A DNA stretch of 64,000 bases from Rugalucina vietnamica. Lineage: Eukaryota; Mollusca; Bivalvia; Lucinida; Lucinidae. Location: assembly GCA_964017185.1 (NCBI GenBank), contig OZ024877.1, positions 2,024,006 to 2,088,005 of the forward strand, written 5' to 3'. Below the pieces are notes generated by a model, which saw nothing but the letters and a program-made list of their open reading frames with translations, was not told the DNA's origin and ran no database searches. The position numbers and the translations under genes were made by a program. The number at the start of each line of letters is the position of its first letter. The stretch's first letter is position 1. Shown here one piece after another: positions 25,411 to 35,397 of this stretch.

Positions 25411-27870
25411 TCAATACCCCTTCCTGAAGGTTTGTGTAGCGGTAACCCCTGGCACATCTGGTATACTTAATTCCTGAAAATATAATTAGACCCATTTGAG
25501 CTTCGTCACGAGAATTCAGGATTTTCGCCTATGCGAAAACAAAGGCGCAGATCAGCTTCGCAGTAACTGCGAAGCTGATCAGCGCCTTTGTTAGTGCAAT
25601 CCCTCTTCTATAAAACATTTTTCATGCTCAAATTCAGCTGAGCATAAAATTTCAACAGCTCATAAATGCTAAAATAGCCAAAATCAGTTGAAAAATATGG
25701 CATACACTGTAAATCGTTTAATACAGTAATTTTTCCTGCTGATTAATGTTAAAATGCCAACAATTGTTGGCATTTTAACATTTATCAGCAGTATTGATTT
25801 AAGTCTCAGCTGAGCTAAGCATGAAAAAAAATTTATAACCTCGGAACCAGGACTACGGAGCGAGAGGACCTGGATATGACACCTACCTACGTTGTGTAGT
25901 GTCCTTGAGCAAGACATTACCCTTTCTACCGTACTTGTTTACACGCAGGAAGCGGTTGGTCCGTCCTGCCATGACTGCCATTTGTTGACTGGGACGTAAT
26001 GGCCATATCCAAACCAAGCCACAACAAACAACGCAAAAATAGTTTGTTTTGACAACCATGATGCCCATTCAGAAGACGCATATTAATAAAAAAGTCAATA
26101 GCCATGGCAGAAAATACCTTCATGGTGACCATGCAATTCAGATAAATAAATAAATAAATAAATAAACAAATAAACAGTTACCGTTTCAATAAGATTTCCA
26201 TTCCTTGTAAACTCCCAAAGATACTTTTTACCACCGTCGTTATTTAACGGTGTGATCTCCACACGCCAAACTTTCCCGTTTTCGAATGTGACAAGAAGCT
26301 GGAAAGAAAATACATAATTATACAAAAACAAAGACGAAAATCATCTATGCAGTATTGCTGCTAAACTACATGTACTTAAGATTGAAAACAATTGAGTACG
26401 CTGTATATTGGATACTGCGAATAGTCGTTCAAAAGTTCCCCAAAGCTTATTTTCTTCCTGAATTTTGTCATGACGCCTTTAAATAAAACTATTCTCATTT
26501 TCGTAGAGCAATATGAACCAATGGTTGGTTAATGTGAGTCACTTTCTAACGCCCCGCCAACTGCTAAAGGCATACGGAAAAAGGGACATCGGTCTAAAGT
26601 CTCATCCAATGGACTGGAGCCGGGCATCTAGGATCGAACCTGCGACCACTTTGTTTACAGGACAAGAAGCTTAACAACTACACAACATATGAACTAATGA
26701 AAATACCTTATTATTAATCATTGCATTAGGATTCCACTCCAGCTCCTCTCCCATAGTTATATTTGGAAGGTCATACTCTTTACCCCTTACAAGTAACTTC
26801 ACGTGGAATTCGTTACCTATCCGGTCACAAGTGAATCCCTCCAATTTACGGTTAAACCTCTGTTCATTCTCTGGCATTTCTGCAATACAACAAATAGTAG
26901 CATTATAAAAACTTGCCCATGCAATATACACAGAAAAGACCTCAACTTGTTAAGTAAATGCCGACTACATAAGCAAATACACTGTCATTTTTTGTTGAAA
27001 AACAATGTGAGAATTCTTTGCATTGCAATGCAAAGGATTCTCACATATTGCAATGCAAAGGATTCTCACATTATTTCAACAAAAAATAACAGTGTATTTG
27101 TAATATGAGTTCATTGAAATATAAAAGGAGTTCATTATAATTTATATTGAATCGTTCCAATGAGATACTTCTGTTGTGGTTATGTTTTGGTGTTGACTTT
27201 TTGGACTGTTTGCACCTTATGTACCGTTTCATATTTTTAGTAAGTTCGGGTAGCAGAGTGGCCGCCAATTGAGAAATAATAGCTGCTCACTCGGCTTACG
27301 ATATGTTTTCTTAGTGTATAAATGTACCTGATTGTCAATTTAGTTTTTTTTGCCACTTCGGTTTTTCAAATCGGTATATGGTCTATACAACCACAGAAGA
27401 ATCCCAATACCGCATACAGCACAAAAGTTCAACACCAAAACATATTTTTGCAAATAGAAACACAACAGTAATGTCGCCTTGGAACGATTAGTACTATAAA
27501 ATTAACGTTGTATGGCGTTCAATATTAAAAAAAAAAACTTTCAGATTTGGCTAGTGGCAATAAAATGGAGAAATGCTCATTACATATGCGGTCACTGCAC
27601 AAATGATTAGCGCCTTTGTTTTCGCTTCAGGGATAGTACACGTCTTCTTCTTAAATCCGAGATTTCCAGCTAGTTTTGATTCTTTTGCAGAAACCGATTT
27701 GTGCCAGACGTGGTCGGTAACTCCGAATCTTTTATCTCGGTGCGGGGTTTATTGATACAAATACGGTACATACCTGATGCGTTCATAAATTCGTCTACAT
27801 CATTAAATTGTGACAATGTCCAAGTTCCGCAGAACAATTCTTCGCAAGCATCGATATCTGCCGCTGACAT
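25411..27870 (-). CDS. Fatty-acid-binding protein (FABP/iLBP), gene 1, divergent
   Basis: Predicted small cytosolic beta-barrel carrier of fatty acids or other hydrophobic ligands. Exons on the minus strand are 27870-27774, 26879-26707, 26298-26182 and 25473-25411, all with GT/AG borders, giving 149 codons. The 97/173/117/63-bp pattern and intron phases (1, 0, 0) match the classic four-exon iLBP gene, exon 2 being the canonical 173 bp. Exon 1 holds the signature CGTWTLSQFNDVDEFM; exon 2 has VKLLVRGKEYDL and GEELEW; exon 3 GKVWRVEITPLNNDGGKKY. The last exon ends TATQTFRKGY, so the usual carboxylate-binding Arg-x-Tyr is Gln-x-Phe, and ligand preference probably differs from genes 2 and 3. Start ATG chosen because it directly precedes the conserved N-terminus. 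Intron 1 carries a hairpin and a MITE, intron 2 a SINE. Confidence 0.88.
25533..25597. repeat. 65-nt palindromic core of MITE family P (FABP1 intron 3 side)
   Basis: Long inverted repeat beginning GCGAAAACAAAGGCGC and pairing with GCGCCTTTGTTAGTGC. The same 65-nt core recurs at 39701-39765, 40568-40632 and 43375-43439. The full terminal repeats of family P are not evident around this copy. Confidence 0.75.
25736..25791. repeat. Near-perfect 56-bp palindrome
   Basis: CTGCTGATTAATGTTAAAAT is mirrored by the reverse complement ending TTTATCAGCAG, with CAACAATTGTTG at the centre. It lies in FABP1 intron 3 and could extrude as a hairpin. It may be a short inverted-repeat element; no target duplication was identified. 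Confidence 0.75.
25840..26176. repeat. SINE-like sequence and AAATA microsatellite
   Basis: GTGTCCTTGAGCAAGACATTACC followed by TGACTGGGACGTAATGGCC and CAACAAAC resembles bivalve SINE bodies and tails, and a run of AAATA units sits at about 26142-26176. Degenerate and only tentatively assigned. It occupies FABP1 intron 3 and ends just before the exon 3 donor at 26181. Confidence 0.4.
26530..26694 (-). mobile_element. tRNA-derived SINE head in FABP1 intron 2
   Basis: On the minus strand the sequence reads TTGTGTAGTTGTTAAGCTT (A-box-like), then GGTCGCAGGTTCGATCC (a good B box of the internal RNA polymerase III promoter), then a non-tRNA body. No cloverleaf was folded and there is no functional tRNA claim. 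It ends about 12 bp from the FABP exon 2 donor. Confidence 0.6.
26974..27100. repeat. Large hairpin, nested inverted repeats
   Basis: CAAATACACTGTCATTTTTTG on the left pairs with the reverse complement ending AACAGTGTATTTG on the right. Between them AATGTGAGAATTCTTTGCAT is followed by two copies of its near reverse complement (ATGCAAAGGATTCTCACAT). The block sits in FABP1 intron 1. It may be a foldback MITE; no target duplication was confirmed. Confidence 0.75.
27151..27488. mobile_element. MITE with long inverted ends (family R)
   Basis: Left end ATCGTTCCAATGAGATACTT and the reverse complement of the right end (ATCGTTCCAAGGCGACATTA) match over roughly 60-70 bp with substitutions, through the ATGTTTTGGTGTTGA motif. 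There is no coding capacity, so it is a non-autonomous DNA transposon-like element in FABP1 intron 1. The target duplication is not clear. Confidence 0.75.
27590..27745 (+). repeat. Half copy of MITE family P next to FABP1 exon 1
   Basis: TGATTAGCGCCTTTGTTTTCGC, GATAGTAC and the AAACCGATTTGTGCCAGACG segment match the right half of family P (complete at 43339-43575). The left half of the palindrome is missing. It ends within about 30 bp of the exon 1 donor at 27773. Confidence 0.6.
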
Positions 27871-27962
27871 ACCGTATCCTCCAAGAAGCTGGCTTCAGGT
27901 GATTACTTGAATTCACGCTAGCCTTTTTCTTTGAATATGCTTGCAGCTGAAATAAAATAGCA

Positions 27963-28157
27963 TTGACCGCTGTGTCTGGTGTGGGTTTGAGCCCCGCTCT
28001 GGCCACATGTGAGACAAGCCAAGTTCTGCTTGCGGGTGTGCCAGGTGGTTTTTCTCGGGGTCCTCCTGTTTTCGTCCACCTACTGATTGGCCCGTCTCAT
28101 ATGAACTGAAATAATCTTGAAAGGGACGTAAAACTGAATTAATCAAAAACAATAAAT
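27963..28157 (+). mobile_element. SINE with 13-bp target-site duplication
   Basis: The body contains GGTTTGAGCCCCGC (degenerate B box), TTCTCGGGGTCCTCCTG and CTTGAAAGGGACGTAAAAC, then an AATAAATA-type tail, a layout seen in bivalve SINEs. It is bounded by perfect 13-bp direct repeats AAATAAAATAGCA at 27950-27962 and 28158-28170, the mark of LINE-driven insertion. It lies just upstream of FABP gene 1. Confidence 0.75.
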
Positions 28158-28429
28158 AAATAAAATAGCACATGAAGAAAGTGTAAAAATATCATGAAAA
28201 TTCAAACTGCATTCAGACCAGTATTTGCTTTATGTACCGCATGTCTAGTCATTTTAACAAGCGTATATCGTATGTATCAAGAAGCTTTTGAATTTTTAAC
28301 TTGCATACATGGGAAATCAATTGGGCATAGAAATCATTATTGATTAATAGGTAACTTTTGAAAAAAAAAAATAATATTTTTTATTTCAAAATAATGACAA
28401 ATATGACCGAAAGCCATCAGGAAAACATG

Positions 28430-28600
28430 TCCGTGTATAATTGTATACCCCCTTGAACCCCACTTTTATATACTGAAACTGGGGTATGCAGGGGTATACC
28501 TATTTTTCTTATTTTTGCTCCAAAACATAGATTGTGGGTACACGCTAGAACCGCCTCGGTGTACCCTCAATCTATGTCTTGAGCAAAAATATAAAAAAAA
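28430..28600 (+). repeat. Hairpin repeat family Q copy
   Basis: Starts near GTATACCCCCTTGAACCCC and contains GGGGTATGCAGGGGTATACC, then ACATAGATTGTGGGTACACG mirrored downstream by GTGTACCCTCAATCTATGT. The inner stem seen in the 40141 and 41880 copies is shortened here. Confidence 0.7.
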
Positions 28601-29822
28601 AATTCTAGTGAAAATTTTCAATTTTTACAACTTAGGAAAATTCTGTACACCACATGGGCGTATTTTCGTAATGGCCTGGCATGTTGCACATTTTGTCCTA
28701 ATAAGGTGAAACAGCTTTGGCACCAGTAGTTAGTTTAGGCATCGTCAGAAACATTGGATTTGGCTGGACCTACCTTCGCATAGACTTCTTAGTATGATTT
28801 ACTCATTAACGTGTCCAGAGGCTCGATATTTCGCGCCAAGGAAACGAAAACTGAGGCTGTTGACCTGTTATTGCTCACTTGGAAAGAAGAATTCTAGACT
28901 GGCCCAATCTTGTATTACTGAGTTTTGCAATGCTCACATTAGAACAGCTTAGTTACCGAACACAGAACGACCAAAGTTATTAAAATGAAATGCCTAGGCC
29001 CTAATATCATTCTAAAAATACATACCGGGTAATAATCAGGGACTTCTACAACAGAAAGTATTCCATTCAACTATCTAAACAGCCAGTATATAGAACACTA
29101 TGGAACTCGTATAATATTACAGGTATATATTGATTTCACATTTTAACATATTTCAAATAACAATATTTTAACGATTTTCAATGAAATCAATTATTATATT
29201 TATAAAATGAAGGTACCTCGGGTATATGGGACATGGTCGATAAAAACGGACAGGCAGTAAAACGCCAATAAATGCTTGATAGGATATTTTAGCTGTTGCC
29301 ATTGCCCACAGAGCTGCGTATAACCGCTTATAAGGCTGGAATCGCTGTTTAATTGTTTCATGGTGCTATAATTTTGTAACCTGAGAACTGAGCCTCAAAC
29401 CCCGACGGTGGAAAAGCATGGTCAACCACCAAGGTTGGTTTACTGCGCTATACTTACTCGTTTCACACAGTTTCAAGTTTAAAATTTGCATATCTATTTA
29501 TAGCACAACGCGACATTCCTCCCCCTGACGTGGGAACTACATGGCAGGTGTCATTATCCCACCGCTGCCACCAAATGTAACGAACAGCCGGACCAAGCCA
29601 CAGCAAACCACGTCAGTGGTAAAGCATGCTCACGATTTACTGTACACTTACTCGTTTCACAAAGTTTCGAGTTTAAAATTTGCATATCTATTTATAGCGT
29701 ACCACTACTACATTATTACAGGGCAGTGCAGTCTTACTGAAACGGAGGCAATTGGTATCAACATAGCTTTACTGGACCGCAGTATGTAACAAACAGAGCA
29801 AAAATTCAATTTGAACAGTTAA
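28600..29822. other. Stretch without recognised gene; contains a ~54-bp direct repeat
   Basis: The segment at 29451-29504 (ACTTACTCGTTTCACACAG...TATTTATAGC) recurs at 29645-29698, about 194 bp apart, with few changes. The rest shows no supported gene or known repeat. Confidence 0.55.
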
Positions 29823-29870
29823 TGCCTAGGTCACACTAGGGCTTACGTACGCTGCGGACGCTGCGGATAG

Positions 29871-32498
29871 GTGTTCCGTATCTGTCCGTCCTATCCGTCA
29901 GTTTGGGTCAAACTTTTTGTAAATAAGAAAACTCACTTTGTGGCTAGCTGGTATCGACCACCTGTCGATGGTCATTTACCAGTATCTGACAATGGAAATG
30001 ACTTATTGAATTCACTGGAAAAGTTTGACAATTTATTTAGAGAACAGCTTGACAAAATCAAAAATATTAATAAAGGCAACAAACCCCCCTTAATTCATGT
30101 TTTAGGTGATTTCAACTTTAGAGATATTGTATGGCCGGACAGACTCAGCAAATCTGGGTCATCATTGAGTCAGACGGAGGGTCAGATTTTGATAGATATC
30201 ATGAATGACCATGGTTTGGAACAATTAGTCAATTTCCCCACCAGAGAAAGAAATACTTTGGACTTAATTTTGACCTCTCTTCCTGGTCAGTTTGTAGACA
30301 CTCATTCCCCGGATAAGCTCAGTGATCATGACATTGTTTCTGGCACATTGAAAATTGCTATCCCCCCTATAAAGAAACCTAGGAGAAAAGTGTATCGTTA
30401 TCAGAAAGGTGATTATGAATCTATGAGAGCAGAAACACTTAAATTTGCAAAGGAAAGATACTTCAACGGTTACTCAGATACTCGGTCGGTCCAGGAAAAT
30501 TTCAATCTCATTACATCGTTTATTCAGGAATCGGCAGATAAACATATCCCCTCAAAAACTAGTCGCTCAGTTTCCTCTGTCCCTTGGATAACACCTGAAA
30601 TAAGAAGGAAGATTCGCAGAAAAAATGCAACTCATGCAAAAGCTAAAAAGACTGGTAGTGCAAAATTTAGATCTAAATTTGAATCTTTACGGAAAGAGAT
30701 CAAAGCTGATATCAGGAAGCAGCATGATCTTTATGTGAACAACTTGGTAGGAGATGTTAAGGCTAATCCTAGAGATTTTTACAGGTACATAAACAGTCAG
30801 AAAAAAGATACCCAAGGTATTCCCCCGTTGAAAAAGAGAAATAGAAGTGGAATAGCTCAATCTGAATTTGAGAAGGCGGAAGAATTTAATGGTCAGTTCT
30901 CGGATGTTTTCACTAAAAGTGAATACAAACAGGTCCCTCTTATGGATAGATCTGCCCCATTCATGCATGATATTGTGGTCACAAAGGAAGGGGTGACCAA
31001 ACTTCTCAAAGGTCTAAACCCGTCTAAAGCCTTAGGGCCTGATGAGCTTCATCCTAGAGTCCTAAAGGAACTGGCTATGGAATTAGGGCCGGTATTCGCC
31101 CATCTCTTCCAGCAGTCAATTGATACAGGTGAAATTCCTAAAGAATGGTCTCTTGCTAATATTTGCCCCCTGTTTAAGAAGGGCGACAGGTCACTTGCCA
31201 GCAATTACTGCCCTGTTTCTTTGACATGCATTCCTTGTAAGCTTCTTGAACATATTGTATGCTCAAATATTATGGCCCATCTTGATGAACATGAACTCCT
31301 GTCGGACAGGCAACACGCATTTAGGAAATGGCATAGCTGTGAAACTCAGTTGACTACAGTGATAAATGACTGGGCCAAAATCTTAGACAAAAAAGGCCAG
31401 GTCGACACTTTTATACTCGATTTTGAAAAGGCTTTCGATACTCCTCCCCATGAACTCCATAAAAGCAAATTGTTCAGCTATGGAATAGGTGGAACAACAC
31501 TGAATTGGATAAATGCTTTCCTTTGTTTCAGACAACAAAGGGTAGTGGTTAATGGTATTAAATCGGATTGGGCTCCAGTTGTGTCGGGTGTCCCTCAGGG
31601 CACCGTTCTCGGCCCCTTGCTGTTTTCCTTGTATATAAATGACACCTCAGCAGACATCGAGTCTGAAATAAGACTCTTTGCTGATGATTGTGTTTGCTAT
31701 CGTGAAATCAAAACTGAAGAGGATACATTGAAACTTCAAAGAGACATTGATCGCCTAGGCAGTTGGGCTAGAAAATGGGGAATGAGATTTCAACCCGTCA
31801 AATGCAACATGATGCAGGTGACAAATAAACGGTCTAGTAAGATACAGGCTAACTACACCCTTGAGGGCACTTTACTGGAAAACGTTGAAAGCATAAAATA
31901 CCTGGGTGTAACTATCACAAATGATTTGAAATGGAATACTCATATTTCCAATGTTTGTACAAAGGCCAACAGAACTCTCGGATTCTTGAGGAGAAATTTG
32001 TATTCTTGTCCCCCAGATGTGAAAGAAGCAGCTTATAAAGGACTGGTGCGGCCGGTCTTGGAATATGGAAGCTCAGTTTGGGACCCTCACACTCATGGCC
32101 TCCAGGAAGAACTGGAAAAGGTCCAAAATCGTGCGGCAAGGTTTGTGACGGGAAATTATGTTTTTGAAACTGGGAGCATGACTGGCATTTTAGGTCAACT
32201 GAAATGGGAATCTCTTAAGAAAAGGAGGAAGGATAGTAGACTTATATTGCTATACAAAGGTCTAAAGGGTAAAGCCAGAATACCCACAGATGACCTTATC
32301 CCAAAGAATAGGCGTTGTAGAAATCAACACTCTTTGGCTTTTCAGATACCTTCAGCTAGCAAAGAAGCGTACAAAAGTAGTTTCTTTCCACAGACTATCA
32401 GGGACTGGAATGACCTCCCTGATTCACTTGTCTCCTCTGCTGAAATGTCTGATGACTGTGTGTCCAAGTTCGCTTCACTCGTGCGTTCAAGGGACTAA
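29871..32498 (+). CDS. LINE APE-RT polyprotein, N-terminally truncated
   Basis: An 875-codon frame whose first ~10 codons come from the flanking inverted-repeat arm. Then follow the C-terminal part of an apurinic-like endonuclease (ASWYRPP, LGDFNFRDIVW, SDHD near residues 146-149), a linker and a reverse transcriptase with KKGDRSLASNYCPVSL, FILDFEKAFDTPPHE, SGVPQGTVLGPLLF and FADD, then the thumb/C-terminal region with EYGSSVWDPH. It made cDNA at a nicked target site. The usual NYRP is NYCP and a usually small residue in RKGHSCETQ is Trp, so activity is doubtful although the frame is open. Truncation of the endonuclease makes autonomous movement unlikely. The first codon used is not an ATG, consistent with a truncated copy. 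Confidence 0.85.
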   Translation: MFRICPSYPSVWVKLFVNKKTHFVASWYRPPVDGHLPVSDNGNDLLNSLEKFDNLFREQLDKIKNINKGNKPPLIHVLGDFNFRDIVWPDRLSKSGSSLSQTEGQILIDIMNDHGLEQLVNFPTRERNTLDLILTSLPGQFVDTHSPDKLSDHDIVSGTLKIAIPPIKKPRRKVYRYQKGDYESMRAETLKFAKERYFNGYSDTRSVQENFNLITSFIQESADKHIPSKTSRSVSSVPWITPEIRRKIRRKNATHAKAKKTGSAKFRSKFESLRKEIKADIRKQHDLYVNNLVGDVKANPRDFYRYINSQKKDTQGIPPLKKRNRSGIAQSEFEKAEEFNGQFSDVFTKSEYKQVPLMDRSAPFMHDIVVTKEGVTKLLKGLNPSKALGPDELHPRVLKELAMELGPVFAHLFQQSIDTGEIPKEWSLANICPLFKKGDRSLASNYCPVSLTCIPCKLLEHIVCSNIMAHLDEHELLSDRQHAFRKWHSCETQLTTVINDWAKILDKKGQVDTFILDFEKAFDTPPHELHKSKLFSYGIGGTTLNWINAFLCFRQQRVVVNGIKSDWAPVVSGVPQGTVLGPLLFSLYINDTSADIESEIRLFADDCVCYREIKTEEDTLKLQRDIDRLGSWARKWGMRFQPVKCNMMQVTNKRSSKIQANYTLEGTLLENVESIKYLGVTITNDLKWNTHISNVCTKANRTLGFLRRNLYSCPPDVKEAAYKGLVRPVLEYGSSVWDPHTHGLQEELEKVQNRAARFVTGNYVFETGSMTGILGQLKWESLKKRRKDSRLILLYKGLKGKARIPTDDLIPKNRRCRNQHSLAFQIPSASKEAYKSSFFPQTIRDWNDLPDSLVSSAEMSDDCVSKFASLVRSRD

Positions 32499-32576
32499 TT
32501 TCCCCGCCATCCGAACCCCCTGGTGAAATAATGTCATTTGGCGTGTCACCAGCAAACTATTCAGATTCAGATTCAG
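29897..32576 (+). mobile_element. 5'-truncated CR1/Jockey-type LINE in the left arm of the inverted-repeat element
   Basis: LINE sequence begins near 29897, directly after arm sequence, and ends in a short ATTCAG tandem (about 32558-32576). Arm sequence (CCGTAACGATTCGTATC) then resumes. Comparison with the uninterrupted right arm supports insertion into a pre-existing arm. The 5' truncation removes the first part of the endonuclease. Confidence 0.8.
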
Positions 32577-32639
32577 ATCCGTAACGATTCGTATCTAATT
32601 CGTAACTGTACGTATCGTATCCTCAGGGCGCGGTAGATC

Positions 32640-34350
32640 CGCGGGTAAATTTTCATAACTGTCAACCAGAGGACCATTGGTCCTGAGAACGCTCACCTGA
32701 AGCCTGATCTTGGAGTATTAAGTCATAATGAAATGACCTTGACCTTGAATACTCACACACCTTGATTGACTTCATAAGTTGTCTGCATCTGCAAAGTTTC
32801 AGGTCTCAGGCTGCAATAGTTTCCAAACCCAGTGATTTCTAAGAAAACCATAATTTTAATTTTGATATTTAAATGACCTAGGGCCAAGGTCAAGACATGA
32901 CCTTGGCCTTCATTAATTACTTACCTTCATTGACTCCATTAGTTGTCTGCATCTAGCAACTGTCACCTGGTCTCAGGCTGCAACAGTTTGTTTTCGCCTT
33001 TTCCCATGTGAAAGCCTATGTTTCCAAAATTGACCTTGCCGTAAAATAGATCAAGGTCATCATACGGTCATCATTTCAACAAACTATGATGGGCTGGAGT
33101 CCCAAATGCTACATACCAAGTTTCATGAAAATTGGCCTGCCGGTTCTGGAGAAGAAGATTTTTGAAAGGTTTTTACCATATATGGGCGTGGCGGCCATCT
33201 TGGTCATATGACCTGGATTTCGCGATCAAACTTTCGTCTCCCCTACCCATGGATGCTCCACATAAAATTTCACTTTGATTTGCCAAGCAGTTTCAGAGAA
33301 GAAGATCTTTGAAAAGTGTGTATGGACAACAGACTGGCCAAGGCCAAGAGATGACCTTGACCTATATTAATCACATACCTTCATCTACTCCATTAGTTGT
33401 TAGCATCTACCACTTTTCAGGCCTCAGGCTGCAATAGTTTTCAAAAAATCCATAGTTTTCACTTCTTCCTATGTAAAAGCCTATGTTTCCAAATTTGACC
33501 TTGCCGTAAAATAGGCCAGGGTCATCCAAGGGTCATCATTTTATCAAACTATGATGGGCTGAAGTCCCCGATGCTACATACAAATTTTTGTGGAAATCGG
33601 CCCACCGGTTCTGGAGAAGAAGATTTTTGAGTGGTTTTTACCATATACGGGCGTGGCGGCCATCTTGGTCATGTGACCTGGATTTCGCGATCAAACTTTC
33701 GTCTCCCCTACCCATGGATGCTTGACATAAAATTTCACTTTGATTGGCCGCGCAGTTTCAGAGAAGAAGATCTTTGAAAAGTGTGTATGGACAACAGACT
33801 GGCCAAGGTCAAGAGATGACCTTGACCTATATTAATCACATACCTTCATCTACTCCATTAGTTGTTTGCATCTACCACTTTTCAGGCCTCAGGCTGCAAT
33901 AGTTTTCAAAAAATCCATAGTTTTCACTTTTTCCCATGTAAAAGCCTATGTTTCCAAATTTGACCCTGCCGTAAAATAGGTCAAGGTCATCCAAGGGTCA
34001 TCATTTTATCAAACTATGATGGGCTGAAGTCCCCAATGCTACATACCAAGTTTCGTGGTAATCGGCCCACCGGTTCTGGAGAAGAAGATTTTTGAGTGGT
34101 TTTTACCATATATGGGCGTGGCGGCCATCTTGGTCATGTGACCTGGATTTCGCGATCAAACTTGAAATGCCACTACCCAAGGAGGCTCCACATAAAATTT
34201 CAACTAGTTCGGCCAAGTGGTTTCAGAGAAGAAGATCTTTGAAATTGTGGACGCCGACGGACGGACGGACGGACGACGGACGGACGGACGCCGGATCATG
34301 GCCATCCTATAAGCTCACCTTGTGAGCCTTCGGCTCAGGTGAGCTAAAAA
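32640..34350. repeat. 465-bp tandem repeat with inverted ends
   Basis: The block with GCCGTAAAATAG, CTATGATGGGCTG, TTCTGGAGAAGAAGATTTTTG and GGGCGTGGCGGCCATCTTGG occurs three times; GCCGTAAAATAG starts at 33038, 33503 and 33968, a spacing of exactly 465 bp. The unit ends in a GGAC-rich run (34254-34292). GCTCACCTGA near 32690 is mirrored by TCAGGTGAGC near 34335, so the whole may be a non-autonomous inverted-repeat element. The small frame at 34092-34325 follows the repeat and is not supported as a gene. Confidence 0.8.
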
Positions 34351-34756
34351 TGCATGCGCGGATGGAAGATCGGTAATGGTAGGCAATGGTACGTAACTGA
34401 AGGCATTTATTCGAATCTGTCCGTATCTAATCGCATCTAAACGTATCATTCCGCGATCAAGCATTTGTTGCGGATCGATACTGTTACATACGTGTTGTTT
34501 CGTTCGGTTGCGGTCTTTGTCGTTTATACACACTTTTCGATACAATTTAAGCATGCCACCGTATGAAAACGGAATCAAACCAGGATGTAACTTGTACAAT
34601 GCTAATAAGCGTGTGGCTGAGCCCTCTAGAGCTGAGTGTTTGGGCATAACATAATCTGCATCCAATGCTTGAATGAATCATACAAGAACGTTTCTGGAAT
34701 ATATAGTCTCCTTGACAAAAATGTCCGTCATTTTTCTATTATACAGGTAATTTATT

Positions 34757-35260
34757 AATTTAAGGATATCCATAATTCATTTATGGATATCCATAATTCA
34801 TTTATGGATATCCTTAATTCATTTATGGATATCCTAAAATAATTAAAGATATCCATTAATATTTTTTGATATCCTAAAACGAATTATGGATATCCATAAA
34901 TGAATTATGGATATCCATAAACGAATTATGGATATCCTTAAATGAATTATGGATATCCATAATTGAATTATGGATATCCTGAAATACATTTTTGGATATC
35001 CAAAAATCACGATGAATTATGGATATCCATACTTCGATTTTTGGATATCAATATCGAATTATGGTTATCCTTAAATCAGCTCATTTAAGGATATCCTTAA
35101 ATGTGTTTTGGGATATCCAAAAATAAGCTTGAATTTAGGATATTCATAATTCGATTTTTGGATATCCATGATTCTTTTTTTGGATATCCATAATGATCTG
35201 ATTTAAGGATATCCATAAATCGATTTTAGGATATCCATAATTCATTTTAAAAAATATTTC
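34757..35260. repeat. GGATATCC palindrome array, block 1
   Basis: A run of roughly 20-30-bp units, each centred on the EcoRV-containing palindrome GGATATCC with TAA/CAT/AAA arms, such as TTATGGATATCCATAATTCA. Copies occur in near-complementary orientations, so the array can pair with itself in many registers. There is no coding capacity. Confidence 0.9.
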
Positions 35261-35397
35261 TTTTCCATAATGATTTTTCCCGTGTAATACGCATGCGCTA
35301 ACTTAAACTGAACGAAACGGAAGCCAACGTAAATTCAACCACACCGGATGCCTCCATTCTCTGACTAGGGAGAAATCATTATATCCCATAGGCACGT

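Noticed and set aside
26600..26694. A tRNA gene on the minus strand
   Set aside because: Only A- and B-box-like segments are present, with no convincing cloverleaf; the non-tRNA body that follows fits a SINE.
34092..34325. 77-codon frame ending in a TDGRTDDGRTD-type tract
   Set aside because: Lies in the 465-bp repeat and its GGAC microsatellite; typical repeat-derived frame.
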